Part shown: positions 23,590-35,796 of the stretch, piece after piece
Layout of the letters: the number at the start of each line of letters is the position of its first letter
Position numbering within the stretch: the first letter of the stretch is position 1
Assembly: GCA_039881145.1 (NCBI GenBank)
Contig: JAYKKI010000066.1
Span: 10,927,001-10,991,000 of the forward strand
Source: Druceiella hillmani
Lineage: Eukaryota; Arthropoda; Insecta; Lepidoptera; Hepialidae
DNA: 64,000 nucleotides
Reading direction: 5' to 3'
The notes under the pieces: generated by a model
The model's database searches: none
Told to the model about the DNA's origin: nothing
The model's input: the letters and a program-made list of their open reading frames with translations, nothing else
Made by a program: the position numbers and the translations under genes

Positions 23590-24665
23590 TTTGATCCATC
23601 AGTCCTGATATAACAGGTTCATTACAGACTAAATTACGCGACTTGAAGATCCGTGGTTTATACGTTAATATTGTGGCTTTCAGGAAGACTTTGCCATGGA
23701 ACTCTGCATTCCAACTTCCGTGTTAGATCCGCCTAAATTGTGCGGGTCTGCTGTTTTTAAGTTAATGCTGTAAGTCTTAAGTACAGACTCTGTGATTGAA
23801 TTCCGGGTTCCAATTACTAAGTTTTGGTATGCAGGTGTACTGTCCGCCTAAACCGCGAGACTTGAGGTCACCCGATATCAATTAGTAGTGTGAGAATCAA
23901 GCAGACATTCTGTCAATGACTTACTGCATGAGTACTGGTTGCCTATACTCTAGGACTTGAAGATCTGCCATTATAAATAACATTGTGGGTCTTAAACACA
24001 GATTCTGTCATTTAAATCCGGATTCCAACTCCTCATTTCTTATGCTACACGAGAATCGCTTGCCTACACCATAAAACTAGAGGAACAGTAGTTTTAAATT
24101 AGTAGTAAGTATCTCAAGCATCAATCTGTGGGCTCCAGCTCCGCAATATTGATGCTCAATTAAATCGTAAAATTTGAGGATTTCTCTTATTCTAAGAGTA
24201 CTGCTCACTTAAATCGTAAAATTTGAGGATTTTCTGTTTATCGGTTAGTATTTTGAATCGAAAGTTGAGACTCGGTCAATAAATTGCGGGTTTCAACTTC
24301 TCAGTTTTTACAGTGTGAAGTTACTGCCTGATTAAATCGTGACAGTTAACGATGTTCTATTTCTAATTTAATGTTGTGGATCTCAAGTAGAAACTCGTTG
24401 AGCTTCGAGTTACAACTTCTTAGTCCTATTGCTTCAGAGATACTGCCGATAAAACCACCAGAATTGATAATATAAGTTTTATATTAGTGATATGGGTCTC
24501 AAATAGTGACCCGGCGAATGAACTCCGGATTCCAACTTCTACGTCTTGACGCTGCCGAAATATGGCCTGTCTAAATTTTGAAACTTGAGGCTCAGTTGTT
24601 TTAAATTAATATTATGGGTCTCATGTATAAATTTTATTATTGAATTCTCGGTTGCAATTCTTCGG
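23590..24665 (+). repeat. degenerate ~122-bp satellite array, forward part
   Basis: Nine diverged units can be followed by the landmark GTGGGTCTCAAGTAGAGACT and its variants, at about 23,673, 23,766, 23,890, 23,980, 24,105, 24,250, 24,373, 24,490 and 24,612. Each is followed 20-40 bp later by a TCCGGGTTCCAACT variant and then by a TACTGCCTAAA…ACTTGAGGAT variant. Most spacings are 117-125 bp, with two near 90 and one near 145, suggesting indels. The units are strongly diverged, so this is an old array rather than an active satellite. Confidence 0.8.
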
Positions 24666-24940
24666 AATGAGACTGAAGAATTGAAGTCCAGAGTTCGATG
24701 ATAGAGCATCTGCTTGAAATTTACTATAGTAATTTAAAAAAAGCGCGTCTTCACGTCTTACGACATAAGCAGGTAGTAATCTGCTTCATGAAGTGTGAGG
24801 AGTAAGAACTCGGAGGTTTATGACAGCGTTTATATTTCAGACCCACACAACTATATTAATAATGTCAGTTACTTAAGTCTCGTGGTATAAGACAGTATCC
24901 CTACAGTATCAATACTGAAGATTTGGAACCTGTAATTTAG
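24665..24940 (-). repeat. same satellite, inverted part
   Basis: Read on the minus strand, this stretch gives the same landmarks in the same order: GTGTGGGTCTGAAATATAAA (near 24,845), CTCCGAGTTCTTACTCCTC (near 24,805) and ATTTCAAGCAGATGCTCTAT, then CGAACTCTGGACTTCAATTC. Two units lie about 125 bp apart. Orientation flips at about 24,665, where CAATTCTTC and GAAGAATTG form a small inverted repeat around GGAATGAGACT. Confidence 0.75.
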
Positions 24941-25046
24941 TGGTAGAAATATGCAAAATAGAAATATGTGATATGCAGAATGCTATTTTAAAAATAGCAG
25001 ATTTTCAAGCCTCCTTGTTTAGGTAGGCAGTAATTCTACAAAATTA

Positions 25047-25110
25047 TATATATGTACATACGTGTGTGTACATATTCATATATGTATATGAATACATATG
25101 AATATATTTA
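25047..25110. repeat. TA/TG-rich simple repeat
   Basis: Short interrupted runs of TATATG, GTGTGT, TACATA and ATATGAAT occur over about 60 bp. Confidence 0.85.
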
Positions 25111-28100
25111 GGTTAAATAAATATTGCTAACGTCTATTCTGATTTCAAGAAATGTGATAGCATTTTTTTTAATTCAACGAAATTCGTGACATTCTTAATT
25201 AGGATATGACTAAAATGAAAAAATAAAACATTTTTGCAACAATAAATTGAACCGACTTCATATTATCAGTGAAGCACAGTGGAAAGTATAAAGAAATGAA
25301 AATATGTGTACTTAGCTTGAATATTTGTGGTACTAAAAAAGTGATTTTCAAATTTGAAATATGTGCGGTGTATATAATATAATAAAAATAAAAATTTGAA
25401 ATTTCCCTCTAAATTAAAACTTGTTTCTCTATTAATAGGCGCTTCCATTTTCACATTATTTGTATATTTTAGTATTCGATCCATGCTGCCCATTTATATG
25501 TCCAGTAGAGGTAATTTGAAAAATAAATTAATAAAAAAAAATGACGTAAAGAAAATAAGTGTTATAAAACTGGCATTGTTTTTAAGAACTTCAGAAGAAG
25601 AAAATGGAACCTTTACGAAATCTCAAACGTATCAGTTCATCTTTGTTTATGTTAAAATAATATTTTCCTTCAGAGTCATTTTTGCCTCAGTTTTAAAAGG
25701 AACAAACGAAATATTCAATTTTTTTAAACTTTTTCTCTATGCATCGTTGCCCTGTATCGATATACATCGTTTGTAAAAATCAGTTACGAGAACACTAAAA
25801 ATGTTTTTATTCCAAAAATAATTTCCTAATTTCAAGTAGGATATCTCCAGACATGCTGAAAAATATTTAAAATAATATATCCATATACTATATCCATTAA
25901 GAACTACAGATGTTAAAATTAAGTCTATCCAGTTATATTCCAGTAGTATTAGTATTCCAGTTTTTAAAAGCTTACTTAAATGTTATAGAAAAAATTAAGC
26001 TCTTGTGGTGGATTATGTAGCTTCTTCCTTTCTAAAAACTAAATTCGTTCTACTTATTAAAAAGGGATAAAATTTTTGGAAAATATTTCATATCTGAAAT
26101 CTCAAGGTTTTTCTGCTTAATCAACTTCATTAATCCTATGTTGATATGATACATTGTCTTTATTGATTTTCAATGTTTTACATTGTTGTTATTGTACGAC
26201 TACAGTAAGCTAAGTTATTTTTTGTTCATTAAAAGTATTTAATTTGAAATTTTTCATAGTCGCTTTCGTTTTCACAAATTTGCATTAAAAGTATTTAATT
26301 TAATTTGAAAATTAGAAGATTTTTTTTTAAATTACGTGTTAAATAAAAATGTAAAATTTAAGAAACAATTTCTTTTAACTAACCAAAATGATAATTCTAC
26401 TAGTAACTATTCCTTTTTTTTATATGATGTTGTGCGTGTGTAACAATTTCTTTGGTCTTTGGAGGTTTACATACTAATTTACTTAATGAAAATGAATGTC
26501 TATCATAATCGTAGTAAATATTTTATTTACGCTCCTATGTCGATCCTCTATTACATTAGCAATGTATCCACGCAGTTTGAAAGGTCAATAATATTTTTGT
26601 TTATACAAATAACTTCGATAGCGAAAAACTTTCAACCATGGTCAATAAGCTAACTGTGAGTGACTGTCTACTAAATCTTACAATTAACTGTCATATCTGA
26701 ACATTTCAAAATATAATAAAATATTGATAAATATTTTAAACATTTATCATAATACTCCGAATACAAAACATATCACTGAATCCAAACAGATGTGTATTTT
26801 TTACATATGCTAATACTTTCTTCGGTATAAAAAATGTGTTAATATATTTTAACTGAATTATTCAGACAAAAGGAATACTAAATGTCCAGTCATTTAAGTA
26901 ATTATGAAGTTACATATTCGTGTGGCTTAAAAATATTCCATTTTTATTTGAATGTTAGAACGTGATGACAATGAAAGGGAATATTGGATGAGAATGCAAA
27001 TATGGAATATGAAAATGCAATTTTATTCTACCAATATACTGCTGATGATTTTATTAATAAATATTATATTTAGTTTTGCTCTCGTATATTAAAAAAAACA
27101 ACATTTCATTGAAGAAATCAGTGAAATATTAGCTTACCTTTTAGACTGAGATGTATTTAAAAGAAATATTTGGTTACTGAATGAGTTTTCCAAGCCGCAT
27201 GATAACATCATGTAGGGATTTTATAACATTTACAGTACTGAACTGATCAGATATCTCATAAGGAAATGAATAAATAGAATGTAACATGTCTTGTCGATTA
27301 CAAATCATAATATCACGTTTCATTTATTATAAGTGTTTATATGTGTGTATTTCAAATGTAATTTTATTCATATCTTTTGTTATACCTAGAAATGTTATAT
27401 TTACAATATGCTTTACAACATCTTACAAAGAAAGAATGCGAATTTATTTTTGTTTGCTTGTATATACGTAAGAGACAAACCGAAAACTGCTGGACTGATT
27501 ACTGACAATATTTCACTATTAAAATTCTACGTCATTCCTGATGTATTTATACCATGTCTTATTCTCAAAAGATTAAGTTTTCGTCGTATAATTAAAACGA
27601 AAAAATGACCAAATTGACAGTTTTCTTGGCTTGTACTGAATAAACAGTTAAAGATATAACAAAATAATTTGTAAACAAATTGCGTATCTCAATAGAGCTA
27701 TAAAAAGTTCGAAATTTATACATAAATAAAGTATTTAAAGTTTTGTAATGACTCAACATAGCTACGTATATGGCACACGAGGGTATCGTTTTTGCTTTTG
27801 TACCCCAATTTCATAAGAGGAAAACGATCGGTCGCATTGGTCCGGTGGGAACTAACTATGTCTACTCTCGTTATAAGCTCGTATTAAATTCCAAGTCCCG
27901 TAACCTGACTACTTGGAAACAGAAAAACGTGAGTGACATGTAGTATTTGAGTATATTGTATTAAAACACAATTTAAAAATTCAAGTACATATTACGTCGT
28001 CACTTAATTAATTGATATATCCTGATTTTATTTTTTATTATAATTACACATTAATTTACGAAAATAATTCATATTTCATAGAAAATTCTAAAGAATCATC

Positions 28101-28700
28101 GTTTCATTCAACTAAAAAACATACTAAATTATATTGGGTAATATTTGAATTTAAAAACTTTATGGAGAAACCCATATTAACAAACGAATTAATTTCTTAG
28201 CTTGCATAAATATAATGTGCACCGATTGGTCGAAAAAAATAGAGCAAATATTAAAAAGATTAAGAACAATCGAATAGTATCCATAGTGAAGAAATATATT
28301 TAATTATCAAACCTAGGAATAATTTTTTCTATGACACCTTTTGTATTGGTCTTATGTATTTATAAACAACTCAGAGATATTTTAATACGATAAATTAAAA
28401 TTATAAAACGTAATAACGCACTACTTACGTTATGTATTGAACTAATTATCAATGACAGTAAATTTTTATCGAAAATGAAGTATGTTCCTAACGGCAATCA
28501 GTTAGTGATGGAAATCCACCCTAAAAATTAGCCTTTGAACTTAAATCAGTCTCAGAAAGTTGCAATTATGCTAAACTAAATTACTCTCAAATTGGTTAAG
28601 ATAAATATGACTCTTTCCAAGTAAAAATGGCTGTGAGTAAATACGATGATAAAATCAATAAGTCGAATGATTTTCAAATCGTGAAAGTATCTGCATATTA
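25111..28700. other. AT-rich intergenic DNA
   Basis: No gene was recognised. The frames at 25,396-25,776, 26,459-26,653, 27,286-27,608 and 28,012-28,200 are rich in Phe, Ile, Tyr and Lys as expected from AT-rich DNA and contain no motif. A GC-richer patch lies at 27,775-27,905 but I could not identify it. A 19-bp direct repeat CATTAAAAGTATTTAATTT occurs near 26,228 and 26,283. Confidence 0.4.
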
Positions 28701-28775
28701 AAATAGCTTTGAGTTTTTTTACACTTAAGTGCAAATTGACTTGGGAATTCCGAGTTAAAAAATAACCGGTCTTTT

Positions 28776-29003
28776 TTGTTTTACCATGTATTGAATGAAC
28801 GACCGATATTAACACTACAAAATATAATTCCTTTGGCTGAAAAGTATCCCACAGTAAGTAGCGAAATATTTTTATCAACTTCAAATGAAGGAATTTCTGA
28901 TGATGTACTTATATTGCTGCCCTCCGCAAATACGTTACGAACTTTTCAACAGTCATTTTCAAAAAAATTCAAACTTTATAAGTATTTAATTCACAGGGGC
29001 TAA
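28776..29003 (+). pseudogene. MULE/FLYWCH-type ORF fragment
   Basis: This 75-codon frame includes TVSSEIFLSTSNEGISDD, VLILLPSANTLRTFQ and SKKFK. It resembles the N-terminal spacer of FLYWCH/MULE transposon proteins of animals, where an …EDVLAxLPSxxxLxRTIQRxR pattern precedes the transposase. Only this short piece is present and no FLYWCH zinc finger or DDE motif was found. It may equally be unrelated. Confidence 0.35.
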
Positions 29004-29078
29004 GCAGAGTGTGATGATGGAGCATAATATGGTAATTGAGTTTCTCAATAGTGAAAAGCACATCCATAGATTTTGAAT

Positions 29079-29222
29079 TTCTTTATCTTGATGAATCTTT
29101 TTCTCGCAAACAGTGGCCGGAGTTTGATTATGGAACCGGCTAGCGAGGAAAGGAACTTCTCATTGATGAGGAGCAGATTTAACGCTGGATTTTCAAAGAG
29201 TAGATCTACTATTCTTGTGTAA
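29079..29222 (+). pseudogene. hAT-like dimerisation-domain end
   Basis: After a stop at about 29,077, a frame reads through ATG at 29,130 as MEPASEERNFSLMRSRFN and ends STILV at 29,219. The P-x-S-x-E-R-x-F-S pattern followed by a short hydrophobic end fits the C-terminal dimerisation domain of hAT transposases (SxERxFS…LxxxxxxxLL). It is the only part visible. Confidence is limited by the short length. Confidence 0.35.
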
Positions 29223-29496
29223 AAGTAATTTGTAGACAGGTATTTTTTTATTCTTCAATTACACTCTTAATTTTTATGTGCAAAGATAATCGTAATAAAA
29301 AAATGCCTTACTTGACATATTTTCTAACAACCTGCATTCTTATTAAAATATCTTGACTGTCATTATAACTCTAAAAGTTACAAAATTTTTAAAATTATTT
29401 GTTAAAATAGTTTTGAGTTTCTGTTTTCACTTACGAGCAAATTGATTTATGAATTTCAATTTTAAAAATGACCGGTCTTTTTTTGTTTTACCCATT

Positions 29497-30000
29497 TAAA
29501 AAAATTAAAGTGATAATTAAAATATTCGTTCTCCGGGATGCGATCCCCTTTACCGATCACCTAGTCCGGCGAAGTCCCCGCCCCGTCCTTAATGAATATA
29601 CGTTGAATCATTTCTTTATCAACATTTATTACATTCGGAATTGTCAGCTGTCAAATTGATAATAACGCTAAACTATTTTTATAGTACATAATACTTCTCA
29701 AAATTAACGATTTATACTAAAAACTTTATGTGGAAATACAAATATTAGAGAGGAATTAAAATTTCTTGGTGACTTCCAAATGAAAAATCACTAGTTTGAA
29801 CTTTAATCAGACAAAAATGATTTACTAGTCTGGGGCTTCGATAAGACGAAATTAAAATTGTGTAGTGCATTTTATAGAAAAGTTTATTTGTTGAAGTTCA
29901 AAATAATATTTAGCTTTAGATTGCCTTCTTTGACCTTAATATGGTTATTGTATTCGGATCCTTTATAATAATATAGTGTAACAAAAAACGATATATGCTC
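29497..30000. other. intergenic DNA with one GC-rich patch
   Basis: A GC-rich patch at 29,528-29,590 (CCGGGATGCGATCCCCTTTA and GCGAAGTCCCCGCCCCGTCC) stands out in AT-rich surroundings but I could not identify it. The rest shows nothing. Confidence 0.4.
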
Positions 30001-30005
30001 CTGAT

Positions 30006-30015
30006 AAATATATAA

Positions 30016-30050
<35 letters not shown>

Positions 30051-30062
30051 TATGTATGTACA
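30006..30062. repeat. (TA)n microsatellite with TATG interruptions
   Basis: TA units with a few TG interruptions run over about 55 bp. Confidence 0.93.
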
Positions 30063-30198
30063 TAAATGCGCCCCAGTATTCCTTTTCGTCTGATCAAAGC
30101 ACCTGACTAGTGATTAATTATTATTGATTATTTCAGTTTTTATCACGTAATCGCGAGTTGCAAGGTTTATAAGATTAATAAATTTAGAATGTTATTAT

Positions 30199-30354
30199 AT
30201 GGATCATGAAATATATAATTCAAAAGATATTGATGGAAATGTCCATAATAAATTATCTTCTACTCCCCTTTATCCCGAAGAGACTAAACCTGAAATTAAA
30301 AACAAAAAACGCGTTGCTAAAAATTTACTTACAATTTTCGCGGAAGAAAATTAA
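30199..30354 (+). CDS. short hydrophilic ORF, possible exon fragment
   Basis: A 51-codon frame opens at ATG and ends at TAA. It is hydrophilic, with an acidic start (MDHEIYNSKDIDGN), a PLYPEETKPE stretch and a basic KNKKRVAKNLL segment. This composition is less AT-driven than other short frames here and is more like a real protein N-terminus. A polypyrimidine-AG (TTATTTCAG) lies near 30,127-30,135. No obvious splice donor follows before the stop. I do not recognise the protein; it could be a relic first exon or chance. Confidence 0.25.
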   Translation: MDHEIYNSKDIDGNVHNKLSSTPLYPEETKPEIKNKKRVAKNLLTIFAEEN

Positions 30355-31868
30355 AAGAAGGATACTCTAAAGCATTGATCCATATTATTTTGGCATATTA
30401 TTACTATTTCTTTTCCCTACTAGAAACGGGTCGCTGTTTTGCTTTAGTTTTATTTAATTTTATATTAATTATGTATGTTTAAAATTTACTTATATGTCCA
30501 TATTTAATTACGTAACTGTTACATCTTAAGCGCTCTAGGGCCCGTTATCTGAACTTGTTTATAGTGTTTAGAGGCGGAATGTTCCAATCTAGATTTCGTA
30601 TACATTTTAGATCTGGTATCGGGAACTCAAGCAATCTGCGTAAATTTGGGTTATACCCGATAATTAGTATTTAGTAAACATTTTTTCTTAATTCTCCAAC
30701 GAACAAGGCACAGTCGTTGGGAAATCGTATTATCTGTTGAATTTATAGCGTTATCGGCTTATATGTTAAAACCTTGGTCGACAGTTCTTCTGTAAGATGC
30801 ATGTATGGACATTAGTCTCTGGGCTTATTGCCAGATCCTTCTTTACAAAAATACGAGTAACTTATCATTGTTTACAGAACTGTAATGACATTTGAAAATT
30901 GTCTTGATTTTATTTAAATATTTTGATTCCAAAATATGGACTATTTGTAAATTCTTTATAGCATTTCAAAGCATTTAACTATCATATCTGGGAGTTTATA
31001 TAAACTTAGGTTAGTAGATTTCTGCAATTTAAAAAATAAAGAAATAAGGTCTTATTATGAAAGGGAAATATATAAAATGGTGAAAACATAAAAGTAAAAT
31101 AAGAAATTTAAAATTAATAATTGATTATCTTAACATATTTTAGACCATTTTTATCCTTCTTGTCTGAAATCATACACACAATAAACAAATTATAAAATAG
31201 TGTATATTTACTAAATAATTAAATTTTTTCAACTTTGAGACTGCAAATTATGCAACTTTTAAAATTTGCAAGGCAACTTTCAAAATAATTGTTTAACGTA
31301 AGAAGTAAGAGTAAAATTTAAAAAAAAACATTCAAAGCGCCTCCTTCCTTGTAGATGCATGCTGCATTTAAAAAAATATATTTACATTATTCATAATAAA
31401 TTCTTTTCCAATTGTCCATTATACAAAATCATCATTGAATAACAGTTAGATTTATGTCGTACTTCATATTTATATATAGCTGTAACTTGCAGATTACTGT
31501 AATTTTGACCATATTGCTTTAAAAAACCATTCTAATCGTCATGTGAAATTTTATTATTTCTTCCTTAATGCACATAACTTGAATGCTAAATATATTAATA
31601 TTAAATGTGGGAGAATTATACGTATTAAAGGCACCTATTGTGCACAATAAAAGTGGTGATGTTTGGAGCAGTTTAACAATCAAAATTAATACAAATCTTA
31701 TAAATCATTATGAAAAATTTAGCAGAGTAATTTAAATGAAATTTTTATTCTTGATAGGATTCCCTCCGCCACATTTTGTAACCCAAGCATTAAATGTTTT
31801 TCAATGTTACTTGTCTACAAGACAAAGACAATCTATGAATGTCCAGAAATCACGCTTAATTCTTTTAG
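30355..31868. other. AT-rich intergenic DNA
   Basis: A slightly GC-richer stretch at 30,520-30,840 has no motif I can name. The rest shows no feature. Confidence 0.4.
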
Positions 31869-31946
31869 AAATATTAAAAATCTCATTCCCATTTTGTCGC
31901 ACATTTTAAATGGTGTGACCAAATGGGAATGAGATTTTTAATATTT
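31869..31946. repeat. perfect 26-bp inverted repeat
   Basis: Arm 1 is 31,869-31,894 (AAATATTAAAAATCTCATTC…) and arm 2 is 31,921-31,946, its exact reverse complement. The 26-nt interior is itself partly self-complementary (GTCGCACATTT against AAATGGTGTGAC), so the whole 78-bp stretch can fold as one long hairpin. Confidence 0.9.
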
Positions 31947-33250
31947 TGAGTTCTTAGTGGTAAATTTTCAACTTTAACGATGTTAAATGAACCAAGACGA
32001 TATCAAATATCTTAGCATGCAATAATTTTGTAAAAGATTATTTTTGCCAAAATAAAAATAATTACATGTTAAAATATCTATTAAATTTTCCCTAACAAAG
32101 TACATAAAACTTATAAATTCACTGAAATTATAACTCACGTATACTTTACATCCATTGGTTTTATTTTAAGCATACCATTGTTCATAAATTATTTGAAATA
32201 TTAAATTAATTATCTTGGAGTAACTACTAAGCTAAAGCAGGCAAAGGTGAAAAGAAACTTAAAGTGGAATTTGGTTTATTCATATACAAAATGTCCCAGA
32301 AATCATCATCAAGCCAGAAATGTGTGATAGGCTAGCTTATCACAGTTCCCGGAAAATGGAAAAAGAATCTAGGTCAAGTACTTTTAAAATTTTCAGTATT
32401 TTTTTGAAGAGGAAATTGCCACACTGTGACTTTCTTTCGGGTACTGTAAAGCAGTCAAAGTTAGGTATTGGAATATTTTCAGTATTTGATTGGGCAAAAA
32501 AATAGTTTTTTAACAAAGGGAGTTTTGTGTTATTTTAGCCTGTAATTAATATAATTAAGATTAATATAATAGGATTAAGTAACAAGGATTAAGTAATTAA
32601 AATCCAGAAAAATTAAAATTCAAAGTCCTAGTACTTGAAAGAACGTGGTAGGGTGGCAATTGTCATTTTGTTAAAATAGCCATAATTGTGAAAGTACATG
32701 ACCTCGATTTTTCTGATTTTTTTGAGAAATATCACTATTTACCTATCTCCCGTTTCCGATGTCACGTTAATTTCTAGAACATTTATATAATACATAATGT
32801 CATCAGTAGGAAAATTTCAACCATTGACTCAATTCCAGTGAAAAGAATCTTATTATTTACACATTTTGAAATAAATTGAATTGTTCATCTCTTAAGTTTA
32901 TTTATGAGTGCAGAACCCTGAAATTGTCCGCAGGACCAGCTAACATACACTAATTGTAAGTTTTTCAATAGTTAGACAATGTTTTTTAAACCCTCTGGAT
33001 AGCGAATTTCAATAGGAATCCGTGGAACTTGTTTTCATAAATGTGATAGCGTTATATGTCACATATATAGAATATGTACCGAATATATACTTGAAAACAC
33101 GTTATCTTTAAATGTTATATTTATTGGAGATGCAAAAAAATATCAACAAACTTATTAGTAGCTTAGTCTCTATCAAGTTTATTATAAAATAATGATCTTT
33201 GCTACTGAAATATTATAAGGACATTTAGATTACAGAATCTGGTGACTAAA
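31947..33250. other. AT-rich intergenic DNA
   Basis: No supported feature was seen. The frame at 32,320-32,505 is Ser/Lys-rich with no recognisable motif. Confidence 0.4.
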
Positions 33251-33253
33251 TCT

Positions 33254-33332
33254 TGATAAACTTAATTATTTATATTATCTTATAGGAAAATTATCTTATG
33301 ATAAACTTAATTATTTATATTATCTTATAGGA
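33254..33332. repeat. 34-bp exact direct repeat
   Basis: 33,254-33,287 and 33,299-33,332 are identical (start TGATAAACTTAATTATTTAT), separated by 11 bp. This looks like a recent local duplication. Confidence 0.95.
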
Positions 33333-33681
33333 ACAAAAGAATGAATCAGATTTTCTCTTTTTGTTAATTTATATTAGAAAATGATGATATACACTCAATT
33401 TAAAATAGTTGGTGGGTTAAAAAAAACTCCCTCTCATTCAATATAACATTTAAACTGTGAATAACAAGTTATTTACTTTCATATGTACTATTCTCGTAAG
33501 AATATATTTTATAGTGAATTCATAAAAAGTTATTTTTATATCAAAAATGTTAAGAAAAATTCCCTTTGATCATGAAGTCATGCTAAAATGATACTTTTTC
33601 TTGTTCTCTTAAAAAAAAATTGTAAGTCCTTTCTTATAAAATGCAATGAAAATATCATCGTTTTTAAATATTTTTTATGTT

Positions 33682-34040
33682 TCTGTACCTCAAAAGGAAA
33701 AATAGAATCACTTTGGTCTCTGTAAAGACGCTTTTCCTCAGGAACACGTGGAGGTATAAGTTGAAATTAATATCAAATACTTAGATCTACGGTCTCTTAG
33801 AGTAAAAAAATGAAGCTTCTGTGTCAACGCAACCAAGAACAACCAAGTCAACGTTAATTTGTAGTAATATCATATAAACATTTATTTTTTTTCAATTATA
33901 CGCCTGTTTATGGTAGGCAATATATTTTTGTTCTAAACAATTAAAATTTTATGAATAGTTCAACGGGAATATTTTATACTATTATTTATTTATGAAAACC
34001 TAAATGTGTAGGGAATCCTCGTAGTTCGATTTTTTTAAAT
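33682..34040 (+). repeat. interspersed repeat family, copy A
   Basis: It contains ACCTCAAAAGGAAAAA, TCAGGAACACGTGGAGGTAT, AAGTTGAAATTAATATCAAA, CTACGGTCTCTTAGAGT and CAACGCAACCAAGAACAA, then ATACGCCTGTTTATGG and an ATCCTCGTAGT end. The same landmarks occur in the same order at 51,061-51,845 and, for the 3' part, at 63,505-64,000. I recognise the type as a repeat widespread in arthropod genomes (often beside ACGGAACCC…CTGTCTGTC). No coding capacity is visible. Confidence 0.75.
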
Positions 34041-34154
34041 TTAACATATATGTTTCCTAGTTATTTTTGTTGTGCAATAGTCCATACAACGTTGGGTCAA
34101 GGTTTTACAAGAATAGAAATGACGTTGTTACATAGAGAAAATAAAAGAATAAGG

Positions 34155-34204
34155 TCATTATAAGTTTTATCGTAAACTTTTATCATTATAAGTTTTATCG
34201 TAAA
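34155..34204. repeat. 22-bp exact direct repeat
   Basis: TCATTATAAGTTTTATCGTA followed by AA occurs at 34,155-34,176 and 34,183-34,204, 6 bp apart. Confidence 0.93.
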
Positions 34205-35590
34205 GAGAAATCTTGAATTTTGTTATAAAAAGTTAGATTATTTTTTATAATAAGTGGCAAACGATATTTCTGCCGAATTCTTTAAACTACCGATATAAAA
34301 CAAATTGCAATTGTATCCTATTTCTACAGATGTTCCATATCAATACAAGACACTCACGGGCTAGACAGGGTTGTCAAAAAAAATCAAGTTAAGCAATGGC
34401 TACATATGAAACACAGCAAGCGTCATTGGTTATTTTTTTAATCATTCTAAAAAGTCATTTATGTACTTTGTTAGGTTTTCTTTCCTACTTTTATTTCTCA
34501 TTAACAATTCGTGATATATTAAGAATATAAAATATGCACATTTTTAAAGGTAGCCTCCCTTTGTTTTCTATCAAGGTAACAAATTGTATTTTATTTTTGC
34601 TCTATTCACATTGCCAATCGCTGAATTAATTTCCAATTTTATTTATTTTCCGAAACAAACCAATTTTGTTTTTAAATTATGTCTAACGCTTTTTTCCCAC
34701 TCTTTCCGATCTTGCGCAGGTAGAATTTTTAATTAACCAAAAATTAACTCCTTTAGGTAATTTTTTTATAACTCAACACGAATTTGACGTTAATTTATCA
34801 CGAAATATCCATATTCATAAAACATCTAGTTTTACTAAATTATAGACAAAACAACTATATTATATTAATGAAATAAATAAATTTATTTAGTTTTTCTTAA
34901 CGTGTATTTGCAAAAATATAGTTTTGATAAGTACACATAACTGTAAGTAGGTTTTAAAGTTATCAAATAAGGAGAATAAAGAAGTATTACTTTAATAACA
35001 CATTAAACAAATCTCTGTGCTTTCACCACGATAGAAAATTTTTAATTAGAATTATAGAAGTAATAACTTACAATTATGTTAGATAATGTTGAAACTTTTA
35101 TTTTAAAGCTTGAATTAAAAACTTACCAAACACATTTTTGCCACCAGAATATAAAATTTAATTTTCGATTAATTTAAAAATAAATAGAGTTCAATAAAAC
35201 AAAACCTTTAGACTTATCACAGTTTCTATTATCAAATATTTGCTAATAGCTTTGTTATATTTTGACAAATATCAATAGCTCATGAGTGACGTAAATAAAA
35301 AATTGCTATTTATATATATCTACCTTAGTTTGATTTCCCTAAAACACTTTTACTCCCTAAAATACGATTCCCTAAACATTTATGATCTTTTTTTTTTAAA
35401 TCAATTCAATAATTATTCCTAATTATCAAATGTATGGTTTATAAAAATAATTATTAATTTACTAAGCAAACAACTATAGCACAATAAAGAAATAAAATGT
35501 TAAAAAAAATTTGGAAAAAATAACATCAAGCTCAGCGTCAATATTAAACGTCTGTTAAGATTTTGTAGGTTACAAAATTTTCAAAAACTC
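34205..35590. other. AT-rich intergenic DNA
   Basis: No supported feature was recognised before the SINE. Confidence 0.45.
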
Positions 35591-35591
35591 T

Positions 35592-35796
35592 TCGCCGTAA
35601 TGTATCGCCGGGTTGATCACAATGCATATGGCCTTTGACTACCAGGTGCACCACGGAAACCCGGATTCGATTCCCGATCGCTCGTCGAACGGAGGCTGGG
35701 CTGGTGTTCTGGTTGGCTGTGAGAGATTATTCTCATAACAATCAGTCCGCAACATTTGTGAATTAGACACATTAAACTACATAAATAAATACAATT
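35592..35796 (+). mobile_element. tRNA-derived SINE, copy 1
   Basis: About 205 bp. The head contains GATCACAATGCATATGGCCT and TTTGACTACC…GGTGCACC. It has a polymerase III B box, GGATTCGATTCC (35,663-35,674), then a body with GGCTGGTGTTCTGGTTGGCT and an A/T-rich ATAAATAAATAC tail. Two other copies (48,309-48,515 and 62,957-63,165, both minus) align along the whole length, including the tail. SINEs of this kind are transcribed by polymerase III and moved by a partner LINE. Confidence 0.85.

Larger units (their letters stand above)
28709..29496. repeat. pair of ~80-bp direct repeats flanking transposon fragments
   Basis: 28,709-28,786 and 29,409-29,496 share AAAATAG-TTTGAGTTT, then CACTTA…GCAAATTGA, then AAAAATNACCGGTCTTTTTT and TGTTTTAC. 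Identity is roughly three quarters. The 620-bp interval holds the MULE-like and hAT-like reading frames. They may be the ends of one composite element or a duplicated end. Confidence 0.65.

Noticed and set aside
23590..24665. Possible CRISPR-like array
   Set aside because: Units are about 122 bp, diverged throughout and lack a repeat/spacer alternation; the host is a eukaryote.
35592..35796. Possible tRNA gene
   Set aside because: The B box is good, but the head does not fold as a tRNA and two diverged copies with a common body and tail show it is a SINE.
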